Assembly (NCBI GenBank): GCA_025774405.1
Contig: JALGWB010000023.1
Span: 1-12,973, forward strand
Direction: 5' to 3'
DNA length: 12,973 nt
Source: a bacterium
Lineage (GTDB): Bacteria > Arandabacterota > Arandabacteria > Arandabacterales > Arandabacteraceae
Below, piece by piece: positions 6,318-12,973 of the stretch (positions are counted from its first letter, which is position 1; every line of letters starts with the position of its first letter). A program made the position numbers and the translations under genes. The notes beneath the pieces were generated by a model, which was not told the origin of the DNA, made no database searches, and worked only from the letters and a program-made list of their open reading frames with translations.

Positions 6318-7562
6318 ATGCAAGAAGTCAACAAGCTGATCAGGGAGGCTGCTGAAAAAGCTGCGCGCGAGACCGATGCTGAACCTGAGCCCCAATTGGT
6401 TGGTGAAGTATCCTGGCCTGTGGAAGCGAAGATCGGTAAAGGACTTGAGGGTGCAATTGCGTGTCCAACAAAGGTTGGCTATGTCAACGGATCCAAAGGA
6501 TGGCTCATCTACAGAGGCTATAATATCTTTGATCTTGCGGAATACTCCAGCTTTGAGGAAACCTCTTATCTCTTGCTTTACGGAAAACTTCCGACACAGC
6601 AGGAACTCAATGATTTCAATAGCAAATTGGTTGCGAATCGTTCCGTGGATAAAGTGGTCATTGATGTCCTTAAGATGTTACCGACTCCCAAAACCCATCC
6701 CATGTCAGCACTCAGAACAGCGGTTTCAGTACTCGGTACGCTTGATCAGAAAGCCGAGGAGACCACAGTCGAAGCCGAGCGTGAGGTTGCCATCAAGTTG
6801 ATTGCCAAGATGGCTACCATTGCTGCCGCAATAGCGAGGATCCGGCAGGGCAAAGAGCCTGTCGAACCGGATGGTTCGCTCAGCCATGCTGGTAACTTCC
6901 TCTACATGATGACCGGAGAGAAACCCGATCCTACTTTCGAGAGGATAATGGATGTTGCTCTGATTCTTCATGCAGACCATGGAATGAATGCCTCAACGTT
7001 CACAACCATGGTTGTGAATTCTTCACTTTCTGATATGTACAGCTCCGTTGTTGGTGGTATCTGCAGTTTGAAAGGTCCGCTCCATGGTGGTGCCAATGAA
7101 CGGGTGCTTTACGATCTCGAAGAGATTGGCGATCCCTCAAATGTTGAGACCTGGTTCGGAAAGGCACGAGAGACCAAGCGCAAGGTCATGGGATTTGGAC
7201 ACCGCGTCTACAAGGCCTATGATCCGAGAGCGCGGATCCTTGGCCCGCTTGCAAGAGTGCTCTCTGAGAAGGATCCGGCTAACAAGAAGCTGTATGAGAC
7301 AGCTATCAAACTCGATGAAATAGTATGCAAGGAACTGGGTGTGGAGAAGAAAATCTTCCCCAACGTTGACTTCTACTCAGGGATTGTCTATCGGTCGATG
7401 GGGATTGAGACAGCGATGTTTACCCCTATCTTTGCAGTAAGCCGAGTCGCCGGGTGGACAGCGAGAGCGCTTGAATATCTCGCCGACAACAGAATCTTCA
7501 GACCTCGTGCAGTTTATACCGGTCCCGTCAAGGTTGACTATGTCCCGATAGATAAGCGATAG
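6318..7562 (+). CDS. gltA: Citrate synthase (citrate/2-methylcitrate synthase family)
   Basis: This 414-residue enzyme condenses acetyl-CoA with oxaloacetate to give citrate, feeding the TCA cycle in the cytoplasm. The catalytic triad positions are present: His256 in KGPLHGGAN, His295 in GFGHRVYKAYDPRA and Asp351 in FPNVDFYSG, corresponding to His274, His320 and Asp375 of the pig enzyme. LHADHGMNASTF (217-228) holds the oxaloacetate-binding His, and LIYRGY (63-68) is the usual N-terminal motif. About 40 charged residues precede the conserved start (GLEGAIA), an extension over many bacterial short-form enzymes. 2-methylcitrate synthase activity cannot be excluded from sequence; no prpB or prpD is nearby. 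ATG at 6318 is chosen over ATG at 6282 because AAGGAGG at 6304-6310 lies seven bases upstream; 6282 lies inside the leader dyad and lacks a ribosome binding site. The gene is followed by a strong intrinsic terminator. Confidence 0.95.
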   Translation: MQEVNKLIREAAEKAARETDAEPEPQLVGEVSWPVEAKIGKGLEGAIACPTKVGYVNGSKGWLIYRGYNIFDLAEYSSFEETSYLLLYGKLPTQQELNDFNSKLVANRSVDKVVIDVLKMLPTPKTHPMSALRTAVSVLGTLDQKAEETTVEAEREVAIKLIAKMATIAAAIARIRQGKEPVEPDGSLSHAGNFLYMMTGEKPDPTFERIMDVALILHADHGMNASTFTTMVVNSSLSDMYSSVVGGICSLKGPLHGGANERVLYDLEEIGDPSNVETWFGKARETKRKVMGFGHRVYKAYDPRARILGPLARVLSEKDPANKKLYETAIKLDEIVCKELGVEKKIFPNVDFYSGIVYRSMGIETAMFTPIFAVSRVAGWTARALEYLADNRIFRPRAVYTGPVKVDYVPIDKR

Positions 7563-7587
7563 ACAGGCATCCAAGCTGCAGTAATCA

Positions 7588-7621
7588 AAGGGGGATCGTT
7601 GTTGATCCCCCTTGCTTCTTT
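7588..7621 (+). terminator. Intrinsic terminator after citrate synthase
   Basis: AAGGGGGATC (7588-7597) and GATCCCCCTT (7604-7613) are perfect 10-base arms around a GTTGTT loop, followed by GCTTCTTT (7614-7621). The stem is GC-rich at its core, and the T content after it is moderate. It begins 25 bases after the citrate synthase stop and ends only 24 bases before the next start codon. Confidence 0.85.
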
Positions 7622-7645
7622 GAAGACTGGCAAAGAGAGCTCGTA

Positions 7646-9373
7646 ATGGACAGGACCATACTGGAATTTCTGGTTCAAGCAAGCAAGGTTCTCAACTCAA
7701 CCCTCGACGTCAATGCGCTTGTATCTTTCATCTATGATCTGATCGTGGCTGCTGTTGATTGTGAGACCTGTTCACTTGGAAGGCTTGGTGAGAAGGGCGA
7801 TCGAATTGAGGTGCTTCTGGCTTTCGGCAAGGGTGGCCGGGCAGTCAAGGGATTGGTCATCGAGAGTGAAAATGGCATCATGGGTGAAGTGGTCAGGACC
7901 GGAAAGCCCGTCATGATCAACGACTCTGAGATGCTGAGATGTTACAGTGATGCCATAGACAGGAAGTTCAGACATATCAAGTATAGTAGCCTGGCTGTTC
8001 CCCTGAGGCGAGGGGGAACCATAATAGGTGCACTTGAGGCAATTAACAAGGAAACTGGCGAATTCACTGCAAAAGATCTTGATATCCTTGTTGCTCTTGC
8101 TGAACAAATTGCGATTGCCCTTGACAATGCCAGGTTGTATGGACGTGTGATGCGTGAAGTCAGAGAGCGGGAGTTGCTCTATGAAGTGGGTGCGCAAATC
8201 AGCTCTTCTTTGGATCTCAATGAGGTTTTGAATCTCATCCTTGATTCACTTCATCAGGTTGTTACCTACGATGCCGGAGGTATATACCTTGTTGACCCAG
8301 ACACATCAGACATTATCGCTGTTACGACGAGGGGTTACGATCCTGCAATGGAGAAGAAGGCAGAGCTCAAGTTTGGCGAAGGAATAGTCGGTTGGGTTGC
8401 AAAGCACCAGGAGCCTGTAATAGTCGACGATGTCCGCAGGGATGAGCGCTATCTCAATGCAAGGGACAGCACCCGCTCAGAGATTGTTGTCCCTCTGACT
8501 GCCGCTGGAAAGATCGTCGGCATCCTCAATCTTGAAAGCGACGAGGCCTCAGCCTTCACCAGAGATGACCTCAAGCTGATCAAGACGTTTGGTTCTCAAG
8601 CCGCTCTCTCGATTGAACGCGCAAAACTCCACGCCGAGTTGCTTGAAAAACGTCGGCTCGAGTATGAGCTGGAGCTGGCCCGTAAGATTCAACGCTTCTT
8701 CTTACCGGATCGCCTACCGGATATCGAGAACTTTGATTTGAGTGCAGTCAACATCCCATCTGAGCAGGTCGGTGGCGACTACTATGATGTGATCCCAATA
8801 AGTCCTGGGCAGTGGGGACTGGTTATTGCAGATGTTTTTGGCAAGGGCATACCTGCTTCACTTGTCATGGCTAGCTTTATAGCAAGCCTGCTTGCTGAGA
8901 TAAGGAACAATTACTCGATTTCGACAATACTCAGGAAGGTAAATCGACTTATCTGGGAAAGCGTTGAGCCTGAAAGATGTGTCACTGCCTGTTATGGGGT
9001 ACTTGATTCAAAGGCCCGGGTGCTCACCTATTCAAATGCAGGTCATCTTCAGCCGGTTCTGATCGGCAAGTCGGGTTATCGAAGGCTCTCAAAGGGTGGC
9101 ATGCTTCTGGGTGCTCTCGAGGAAACTGCCTATGAGGAGGAAAGAGTATACCTTGAGAGTGGCGATGTATTGCTGTTCTTCACGGATGGTTTGACGGAAG
9201 CCGAGAACAGCGATGGCGAGGCCTTTGGAGAAGAGCGTCTGATTGAAATTGCAACATCGGTGATTGACCGACCATGTGCTGATATAGTAAGGTCAATTCA
9301 CCGTGCTATCATGATATATTGCCAGGGCAAGCTGTCGGACGATTTCACACTTCTTGTTGCGAAGGCAAGATAG
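7646..9373 (+). CDS. GAF-GAF-PP2C (RsbU/SpoIIE-type) Ser/Thr phosphatase
   Basis: This 575-residue cytoplasmic signalling protein has two GAF sensor domains (about 5-165 and 175-330) followed by a helical linker and a PP2C-type phosphatase domain (about 365-573). The linker reads LELARKIQRFFLPDRLP (342-358), the hallmark 'A..IQ..lLP' of RsbU-like proteins. Metal-binding aspartates are visible: Asp378 in VGGDYYD, Asp396 in IADVFGKGIPA, Asp514 in FFTDGLTEAE and Asp565/566 in LSDDFTLLVAK. YSNAGHLQPVLI (462-473) is also conserved. Such enzymes dephosphorylate STAS-domain anti-anti-sigma factors in partner-switching pathways, or answer to small ligands and redox cues through GAF. No STAS protein or HATPase anti-sigma kinase is in the window, so the partner is unknown. 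The ribosome binding site is modest (GAGAG at 7635-7639). M42 peptidase follows after 10 bases, probably co-transcribed. Confidence 0.93.
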   Translation: MDRTILEFLVQASKVLNSTLDVNALVSFIYDLIVAAVDCETCSLGRLGEKGDRIEVLLAFGKGGRAVKGLVIESENGIMGEVVRTGKPVMINDSEMLRCYSDAIDRKFRHIKYSSLAVPLRRGGTIIGALEAINKETGEFTAKDLDILVALAEQIAIALDNARLYGRVMREVRERELLYEVGAQISSSLDLNEVLNLILDSLHQVVTYDAGGIYLVDPDTSDIIAVTTRGYDPAMEKKAELKFGEGIVGWVAKHQEPVIVDDVRRDERYLNARDSTRSEIVVPLTAAGKIVGILNLESDEASAFTRDDLKLIKTFGSQAALSIERAKLHAELLEKRRLEYELELARKIQRFFLPDRLPDIENFDLSAVNIPSEQVGGDYYDVIPISPGQWGLVIADVFGKGIPASLVMASFIASLLAEIRNNYSISTILRKVNRLIWESVEPERCVTACYGVLDSKARVLTYSNAGHLQPVLIGKSGYRRLSKGGMLLGALEETAYEEERVYLESGDVLLFFTDGLTEAENSDGEAFGEERLIEIATSVIDRPCADIVRSIHRAIMIYCQGKLSDDFTLLVAKAR

Positions 9374-9383
9374 GAGGATGGCG

Positions 9384-10448
9384 ATGTTTCGAAGTGATTC
9401 AATCGAGTTCTTGATGGAATTGGTCGATACTCCGAGCCCCTCCGGCTTCGAACGCCCTGCACAGCAAGTATGGCGGAGGTATGTCTCGGAATTCGCTGAT
9501 AAGGTTGAATCCGATGTGCAGGGGAATTCCATAGGTATCCTCAATGAAGGTGGCAAGCCGAGGGTTATGCTGATAGGTCATTGCGATGAGATTGGCTTCA
9601 TGGTGCGTTATGTCAATGATCAAGGATTCATCTATTTCTCAGCCATAGGAGGGATCGATCCAAACATTGTTCCGGCAAAACGGGTTATCATCCACACCGA
9701 CAGAGGGCCGGTTAAGGGTGTTGTTGGCAGGTTACCTGTGCACATGATGGATAAGGAGGATGGTAAGAAGGCTCCCAAGATCCACGAGCTCTGGATCGAT
9801 ATAGGTGCCAGGAACAAGAAGGAGGCACTCAAAAGGATATCGATAGGTGATCCCATAGTTTTCGACAGTGGTTTTGAGATGCTATCTGGAAAGCTTGCCG
9901 TCGCCAGAGGCTTCGATGACAAGATGGGAGCTTTTGCAGTAGCGGAGGCTCTACGAATGCTTTCCAGGCGAAAGCGCCTCAAAGCAGCTGTCTATGGTGT
10001 GGCGTCAGTCCAGGAGGAGATCACCTTCGCTGGTGCCGCAACCAGTACTTTTGCCATCAAACCGGATGTGGCAATTGCTGTGGATGTTATCCCAGCCACT
10101 GATACTCCCAGCGCTTCGAAAGAGAGGTATGGAGAAATCAGGCTCGGTAAGGGTCCAGTCATAGACAGAGGCTCTGCAGTGAGTCCTGCCGTGGATGAGA
10201 TGCTGCGCAAGACTGCCAAGAAGTATCGAATACCCTATCAAACCTCAGCTGCGCCAGCTCGCACCGGTACCGATGCTGACGCTGTCTTTGTTTCACGTTC
10301 AGGAGTCGCCTGTGGACTTGTTAGCGTCCCCAACAGATATATGCACACTCCCGTAGAGATAATCCATCTCGATGATCTCGAGCAATGCGCCAGGCTGATG
10401 GTCGCTTTCGTCGGCGATCTCGATTCAAGAGCCGACTTCAAGCGATAG
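9384..10448 (+). CDS. M42 family metallo-aminopeptidase
   Basis: This 354-residue protein belongs to the M42 family (glutamyl/tetrahedral aminopeptidases; cellulase M relatives). All expected ligands of the two-metal site are visible: His66 and nearby Asp68 in LIGHCDEIGFMV, bridging Asp178 in ARGFDDKMGAF, catalytic Glu211 and metal-binding Glu212 in VASVQEEITFAGA, Asp234 in AVDVIPATD, and His321 in NRYMHTPVE. RTGTDADAV (293-301) is also a family segment. The enzyme is cytoplasmic and usually forms a large dodecamer that trims peptides from the N terminus. ATG at 9384 is preferred over ATG at 9378 because AGGAGG at 9372-9377, which overlaps the stop codon of the upstream phosphatase, then has a six-base spacer. 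It probably shares a transcript with that phosphatase. Its stop is one base from the stop of the facing sppA-like gene. Confidence 0.93.
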   Translation: MFRSDSIEFLMELVDTPSPSGFERPAQQVWRRYVSEFADKVESDVQGNSIGILNEGGKPRVMLIGHCDEIGFMVRYVNDQGFIYFSAIGGIDPNIVPAKRVIIHTDRGPVKGVVGRLPVHMMDKEDGKKAPKIHELWIDIGARNKKEALKRISIGDPIVFDSGFEMLSGKLAVARGFDDKMGAFAVAEALRMLSRRKRLKAAVYGVASVQEEITFAGAATSTFAIKPDVAIAVDVIPATDTPSASKERYGEIRLGKGPVIDRGSAVSPAVDEMLRKTAKKYRIPYQTSAAPARTGTDADAVFVSRSGVACGLVSVPNRYMHTPVEIIHLDDLEQCARLMVAFVGDLDSRADFKR

Positions 10449-10449
10449 C

Positions 10450-12969
10450 CTATTTGAGCTCAATCGTATAGGGCATAAGATAGAGCAGGGGTTCATCGTA
10501 AAGTCGCAGATAGCTGAGGGTCGTGGCTAAATCGCTCAGCTCGGGGGGAAGCATCATGCCTCGATTCTCACCAGGTCTGAGCGTGGATGCTATCGATGCA
10601 AGCAGGCCCCGTCGCTTCGGCAGTACCTTGAATCGGACCGCTTGATCTTTCGGGATTCCGGCCTCAGTCTTGGCAACCTCAATAGCATGTCTTAGCCCAC
10701 CAATTTCATCAACAAGCCCTATTTGATTCGCTCGCTTAGCGCTCCAGATGCGCCCCTGTGCGATCTGGTGCACCTCATCGATGCCCATCCTCCTGCCTTT
10801 GGCCACATCCTTTATGAAATTCTCGTAGAACCTATCTATGTACCATTGAATCCTTTCAAGATCCTCATCAGTCACATCACGCCACGAGGGGTAGAAATCG
10901 GCATGCTTGCCGCGAACAAAGATCTCCTTATTTGCACCTATCTTTTCATAAAAGCCCCTTGTGTGTAGCCAGAGGCTGAGAACACCAATTGACCCTGTGA
11001 CGGTTGTATAATCTGCCACTATTCTGGTTGCCGCGCACGAGATATGGTAACCACCCGAAGCAGCTACCCCGCCCATTGAGACAATAACCGGTTTTTCCTT
11101 AGCGGTGAGCTCCACTTCATGTCTTATCTTATCGGATGCAGTCATGAGTCCTCCTGGGCTGTCAACCCTGAAAACCACTGCCTTGACTGACCTGTCGTTG
11201 CGCATCTGGCGGAAGGCTTCGCAGATGGTTTCCGAACCCATGATATCGCCAGTGAAGAGGTTTCTTCGGTTCTGCCCGTGCGTTATTCCACCAACGCCAT
11301 AGACGATACCAATGGTTGGGCTTTCCCCCCAAACGGACTGTCGTGGAACACGTTTAGCAAATTCTCCATAAGACAGGCACTTCAGATCCCTTCTGACCAG
11401 ATTGTTGAGAATCTTCGGTATCTCATCCCAGTAAGCGAGTGTATCGACAAGCCCGTATGCTATTGCATCGCTCGGTATGTATGGTCCGCTATCGATAAGT
11501 GCTCTTGTATGTTCAGGTGTCCAGCCCCTTGCAAGTGATATGTCTTCAATGAATTTCTCATACATGTCGTCGAGAACGGCCTCGAGTGCCTGGCGACTGG
11601 GCTCGCTGTAGCTGTCTCTTGTTAAGGGCTCTACTGCGGATTTGTATTTACCAACTCGAGCATACTTGGCCTCGATTCCAACTTTCTCAAGAGTCCCTCT
11701 CAAGAACAGGCTTTCACTCTTGAAGCCCACAAGTCCGACATATCCATTTGGTACAAGTGCTATGTAGTCGGCTGATGTGGCAAGATAGTAAGTTGCACTG
11801 CTTGGATTCTCAAGATAGGCAACCACCTTCTTGCCTGACTTGCGGAAGTCAAGGATTGCCTGGCGGAGTTCATCAAGAACGGCAAGATTCCCACCCGCAT
11901 CTCGGCAGCGTAGAACAATGGCTTGAATGTCGCCAGACCCCTTTGCATAGTCTATTCGATCGAGCAAGTCCCTGAGTATCAACCCGCCTCCACCACCGAA
12001 TAGTGACAATGGTCTGTGAATCTCCCGTATTGGACCGTCAAGGGTTATCTCCAGATAAGACTTACGGAGGAATATGCTCTCACGCCAGAATCTATCGAGT
12101 GTTACGATGGTTGCACCACTGATCTTGTCACTACCATGGTTTGCCCTCCGTAGAATCGGGGAGATGGCTAGATTTCCTATATCGAGACCGAGGCCGGCAT
12201 TGAAATTACCTCGGTCGTCAAGCAGTACGGTCAGGTTGAGTCCACTGCTGAGCTGGAATTGGGCTCCGTAGGAAAAGCACGACCTGGGTTGAGTTGTCTC
12301 GTCTGTTCTGAGTGCCTGATCACGCCATGTGTAAGTTGCAAGCATGGTGAATTGATTGCTGAGTGGTCGCAACCCGACTGACAGTTGATATATGGGCTTG
12401 AATTCAATTCCACGATAGGTTGGCGAATTAAGGTCACGGCTTGTCAACGCAAGCGAAAGTCGCTTACCAGGTTGGAACAGCATTCCAGCAGTCCATGTCG
12501 AAGCCTTATCGATTTCCCATAGCTCGGATGCAAGCCATGCATAGGAAGCTCCAGCATAAAGTCCCTGAGCCAGGCGTTTGGCAGCAGCTATCGTATATCT
12601 TCGTGTCGAATAGGAAAGCGACCGCTCACCGCTGGAAGTGAGCTCTGTTGAAATTGTCTGCATGAGCTCAACACCGAGTCCAACGCTTCCCATTGCGATT
12701 GCCAATGCATCATCGCCTGAGAGCGTCGAATCATTGTAAGTGTGAAGATAGCTTATCCCGCCGACCCTGCCAGCTGCCAGCGAGGCTGGGTTCAGCCAGA
12801 AGGCGTAGGGATCGTCACAGGTGGCCGATGTAGTCGCGAAGATACCCCTCAAGCCGTCAAAGGGTGTGGATATTGGCGAAGCGGTTCTCGGCTGAATGGC
12901 TGCTTCGATTGAGAAGGCAAACAAGGTGAAAAACGCAAATAGCACAAGTCTTACTGGCTTGCTTACCAT
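10450..12969 (-). CDS. sppA: Outer-membrane barrel-like domain fused to SppA (S49) peptidase
   Basis: This 839-residue protein has three parts. Residues 1-23 are a Sec signal peptide (KPVRLVLFAFFTLFAFS, likely cut in IEA-AI). Residues about 25-295 are alternating hydrophobic strands with many aromatic/Gly residues and an early FWLNPASLA motif like the 'NPA' of PorV/FadL-type outer-membrane barrels. Residues about 300-790 are a tandem SppA of the 67-kDa type. The catalytic dyad is present, split over the two S49 units as in E. coli: Lys443 in VGKYKSAVEPL and Ser638 in SMGGVAASGGYHIS, with RVDSPGGL (601-608) near the oxyanion region. SppA degrades signal peptides left after secretion; in E. coli it is anchored to the inner membrane. 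Here the barrel would place it at the outer membrane, facing the periplasm, which is inference. ATG at 12967-12969 fits the signal peptide, but its ribosome binding site lies beyond the window edge. Confidence 0.9.
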   Translation of the reverse strand: MVSKPVRLVLFAFFTLFAFSIEAAIQPRTASPISTPFDGLRGIFATTSATCDDPYAFWLNPASLAAGRVGGISYLHTYNDSTLSGDDALAIAMGSVGLGVELMQTISTELTSSGERSLSYSTRRYTIAAAKRLAQGLYAGASYAWLASELWEIDKASTWTAGMLFQPGKRLSLALTSRDLNSPTYRGIEFKPIYQLSVGLRPLSNQFTMLATYTWRDQALRTDETTQPRSCFSYGAQFQLSSGLNLTVLLDDRGNFNAGLGLDIGNLAISPILRRANHGSDKISGATIVTLDRFWRESIFLRKSYLEITLDGPIREIHRPLSLFGGGGGLILRDLLDRIDYAKGSGDIQAIVLRCRDAGGNLAVLDELRQAILDFRKSGKKVVAYLENPSSATYYLATSADYIALVPNGYVGLVGFKSESLFLRGTLEKVGIEAKYARVGKYKSAVEPLTRDSYSEPSRQALEAVLDDMYEKFIEDISLARGWTPEHTRALIDSGPYIPSDAIAYGLVDTLAYWDEIPKILNNLVRRDLKCLSYGEFAKRVPRQSVWGESPTIGIVYGVGGITHGQNRRNLFTGDIMGSETICEAFRQMRNDRSVKAVVFRVDSPGGLMTASDKIRHEVELTAKEKPVIVSMGGVAASGGYHISCAATRIVADYTTVTGSIGVLSLWLHTRGFYEKIGANKEIFVRGKHADFYPSWRDVTDEDLERIQWYIDRFYENFIKDVAKGRRMGIDEVHQIAQGRIWSAKRANQIGLVDEIGGLRHAIEVAKTEAGIPKDQAVRFKVLPKRRGLLASIASTLRPGENRGMMLPPELSDLATTLSYLRLYDEPLLYLMPYTIELK

Positions 12970-12973
12970 CGTT

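Noticed and set aside
7997..8019. Perfect 7-base inverted repeat GTTCCCC/GGGGAAC with a 9-base loop inside the phosphatase gene
   Set aside because: It lies in the coding sequence of the first GAF domain, is not followed by a T-run and is explained by codons for VPLRRGGT.
10449..10472. Possible bidirectional terminator at the convergent stop codons (CCTAT ... ATAGG around TTGAGCTCAA)
   Set aside because: The outer stem is only five pairs, the inner part does not extend it and no T-run follows on either strand.
1..12973. CRISPR array, tRNA/rRNA genes, insertion sequence, phage or toxin-antitoxin genes
   Set aside because: None seen on either strand; the gaps are short and contain only promoter-, dyad- or terminator-like elements.

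Overview
The window reads as ordinary chromosomal DNA of a Gram-negative bacterium. Nine of the ten genes are on the plus strand and one large gene is on the minus strand at the right end. The outer-membrane-type barrel with a Sec signal peptide at the far right argues for a two-membrane cell. Arginine is often encoded by AGG/AGA, start codons include GTG and TTG, and several genes have strong GGAGG-type ribosome binding sites. The DUF6178-like first gene and the stand-alone SagB-type oxidoreductase suggest a deltaproteobacterial (Desulfobacterota-like) or related candidate-phylum lineage, but the sequence alone does not fix the taxon. I see no tRNA, rRNA, CRISPR array, insertion sequence or phage gene, and no gap over 300 bases.

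Left part (1-4441): a tight run of five genes: a DUF6178-like protein cut at its 5' end, RmuC, an alkyltransferase-like protein (MGMT family, catalytic Cys replaced), a SagB-type nitroreductase-fold oxidoreductase and a SAM-dependent methyltransferase. Spacings are 9, 28 and 33 bases and then a 4-base overlap, so one transcript is likely. RmuC and the alkyltransferase-like protein both point to DNA maintenance; the last two genes are enzymes with unknown substrates.

Middle (4442-7621): three genes, each with its own upstream regulatory region. An MscS-type mechanosensitive channel follows a good sigma-70 promoter. An elongation factor P family protein has Arg at the loop tip where E. coli EF-P has its modified Lys, and a perfect dyad lies in its promoter region. 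A citrate synthase has a TTGACA promoter flanked by two inverted repeats and ends at a clear intrinsic terminator.

Right part (7622-12973): a GAF-GAF-PP2C (RsbU/SpoIIE-type) phosphatase is followed 10 bases later by an M42 aminopeptidase. Facing them, with a single base between the stop codons, is an 839-residue protein joining a signal peptide, an outer-membrane beta-barrel-like domain and a complete two-domain SppA (S49) peptidase. That architecture is the most unusual thing in the window. I did not find a clear multi-gene system of a new type; most of the window is housekeeping-like, and the leads are the SppA fusion, the Cys-less alkyltransferase beside RmuC, the EF-P variant, and the symmetric elements around the efp and citrate synthase promoters.
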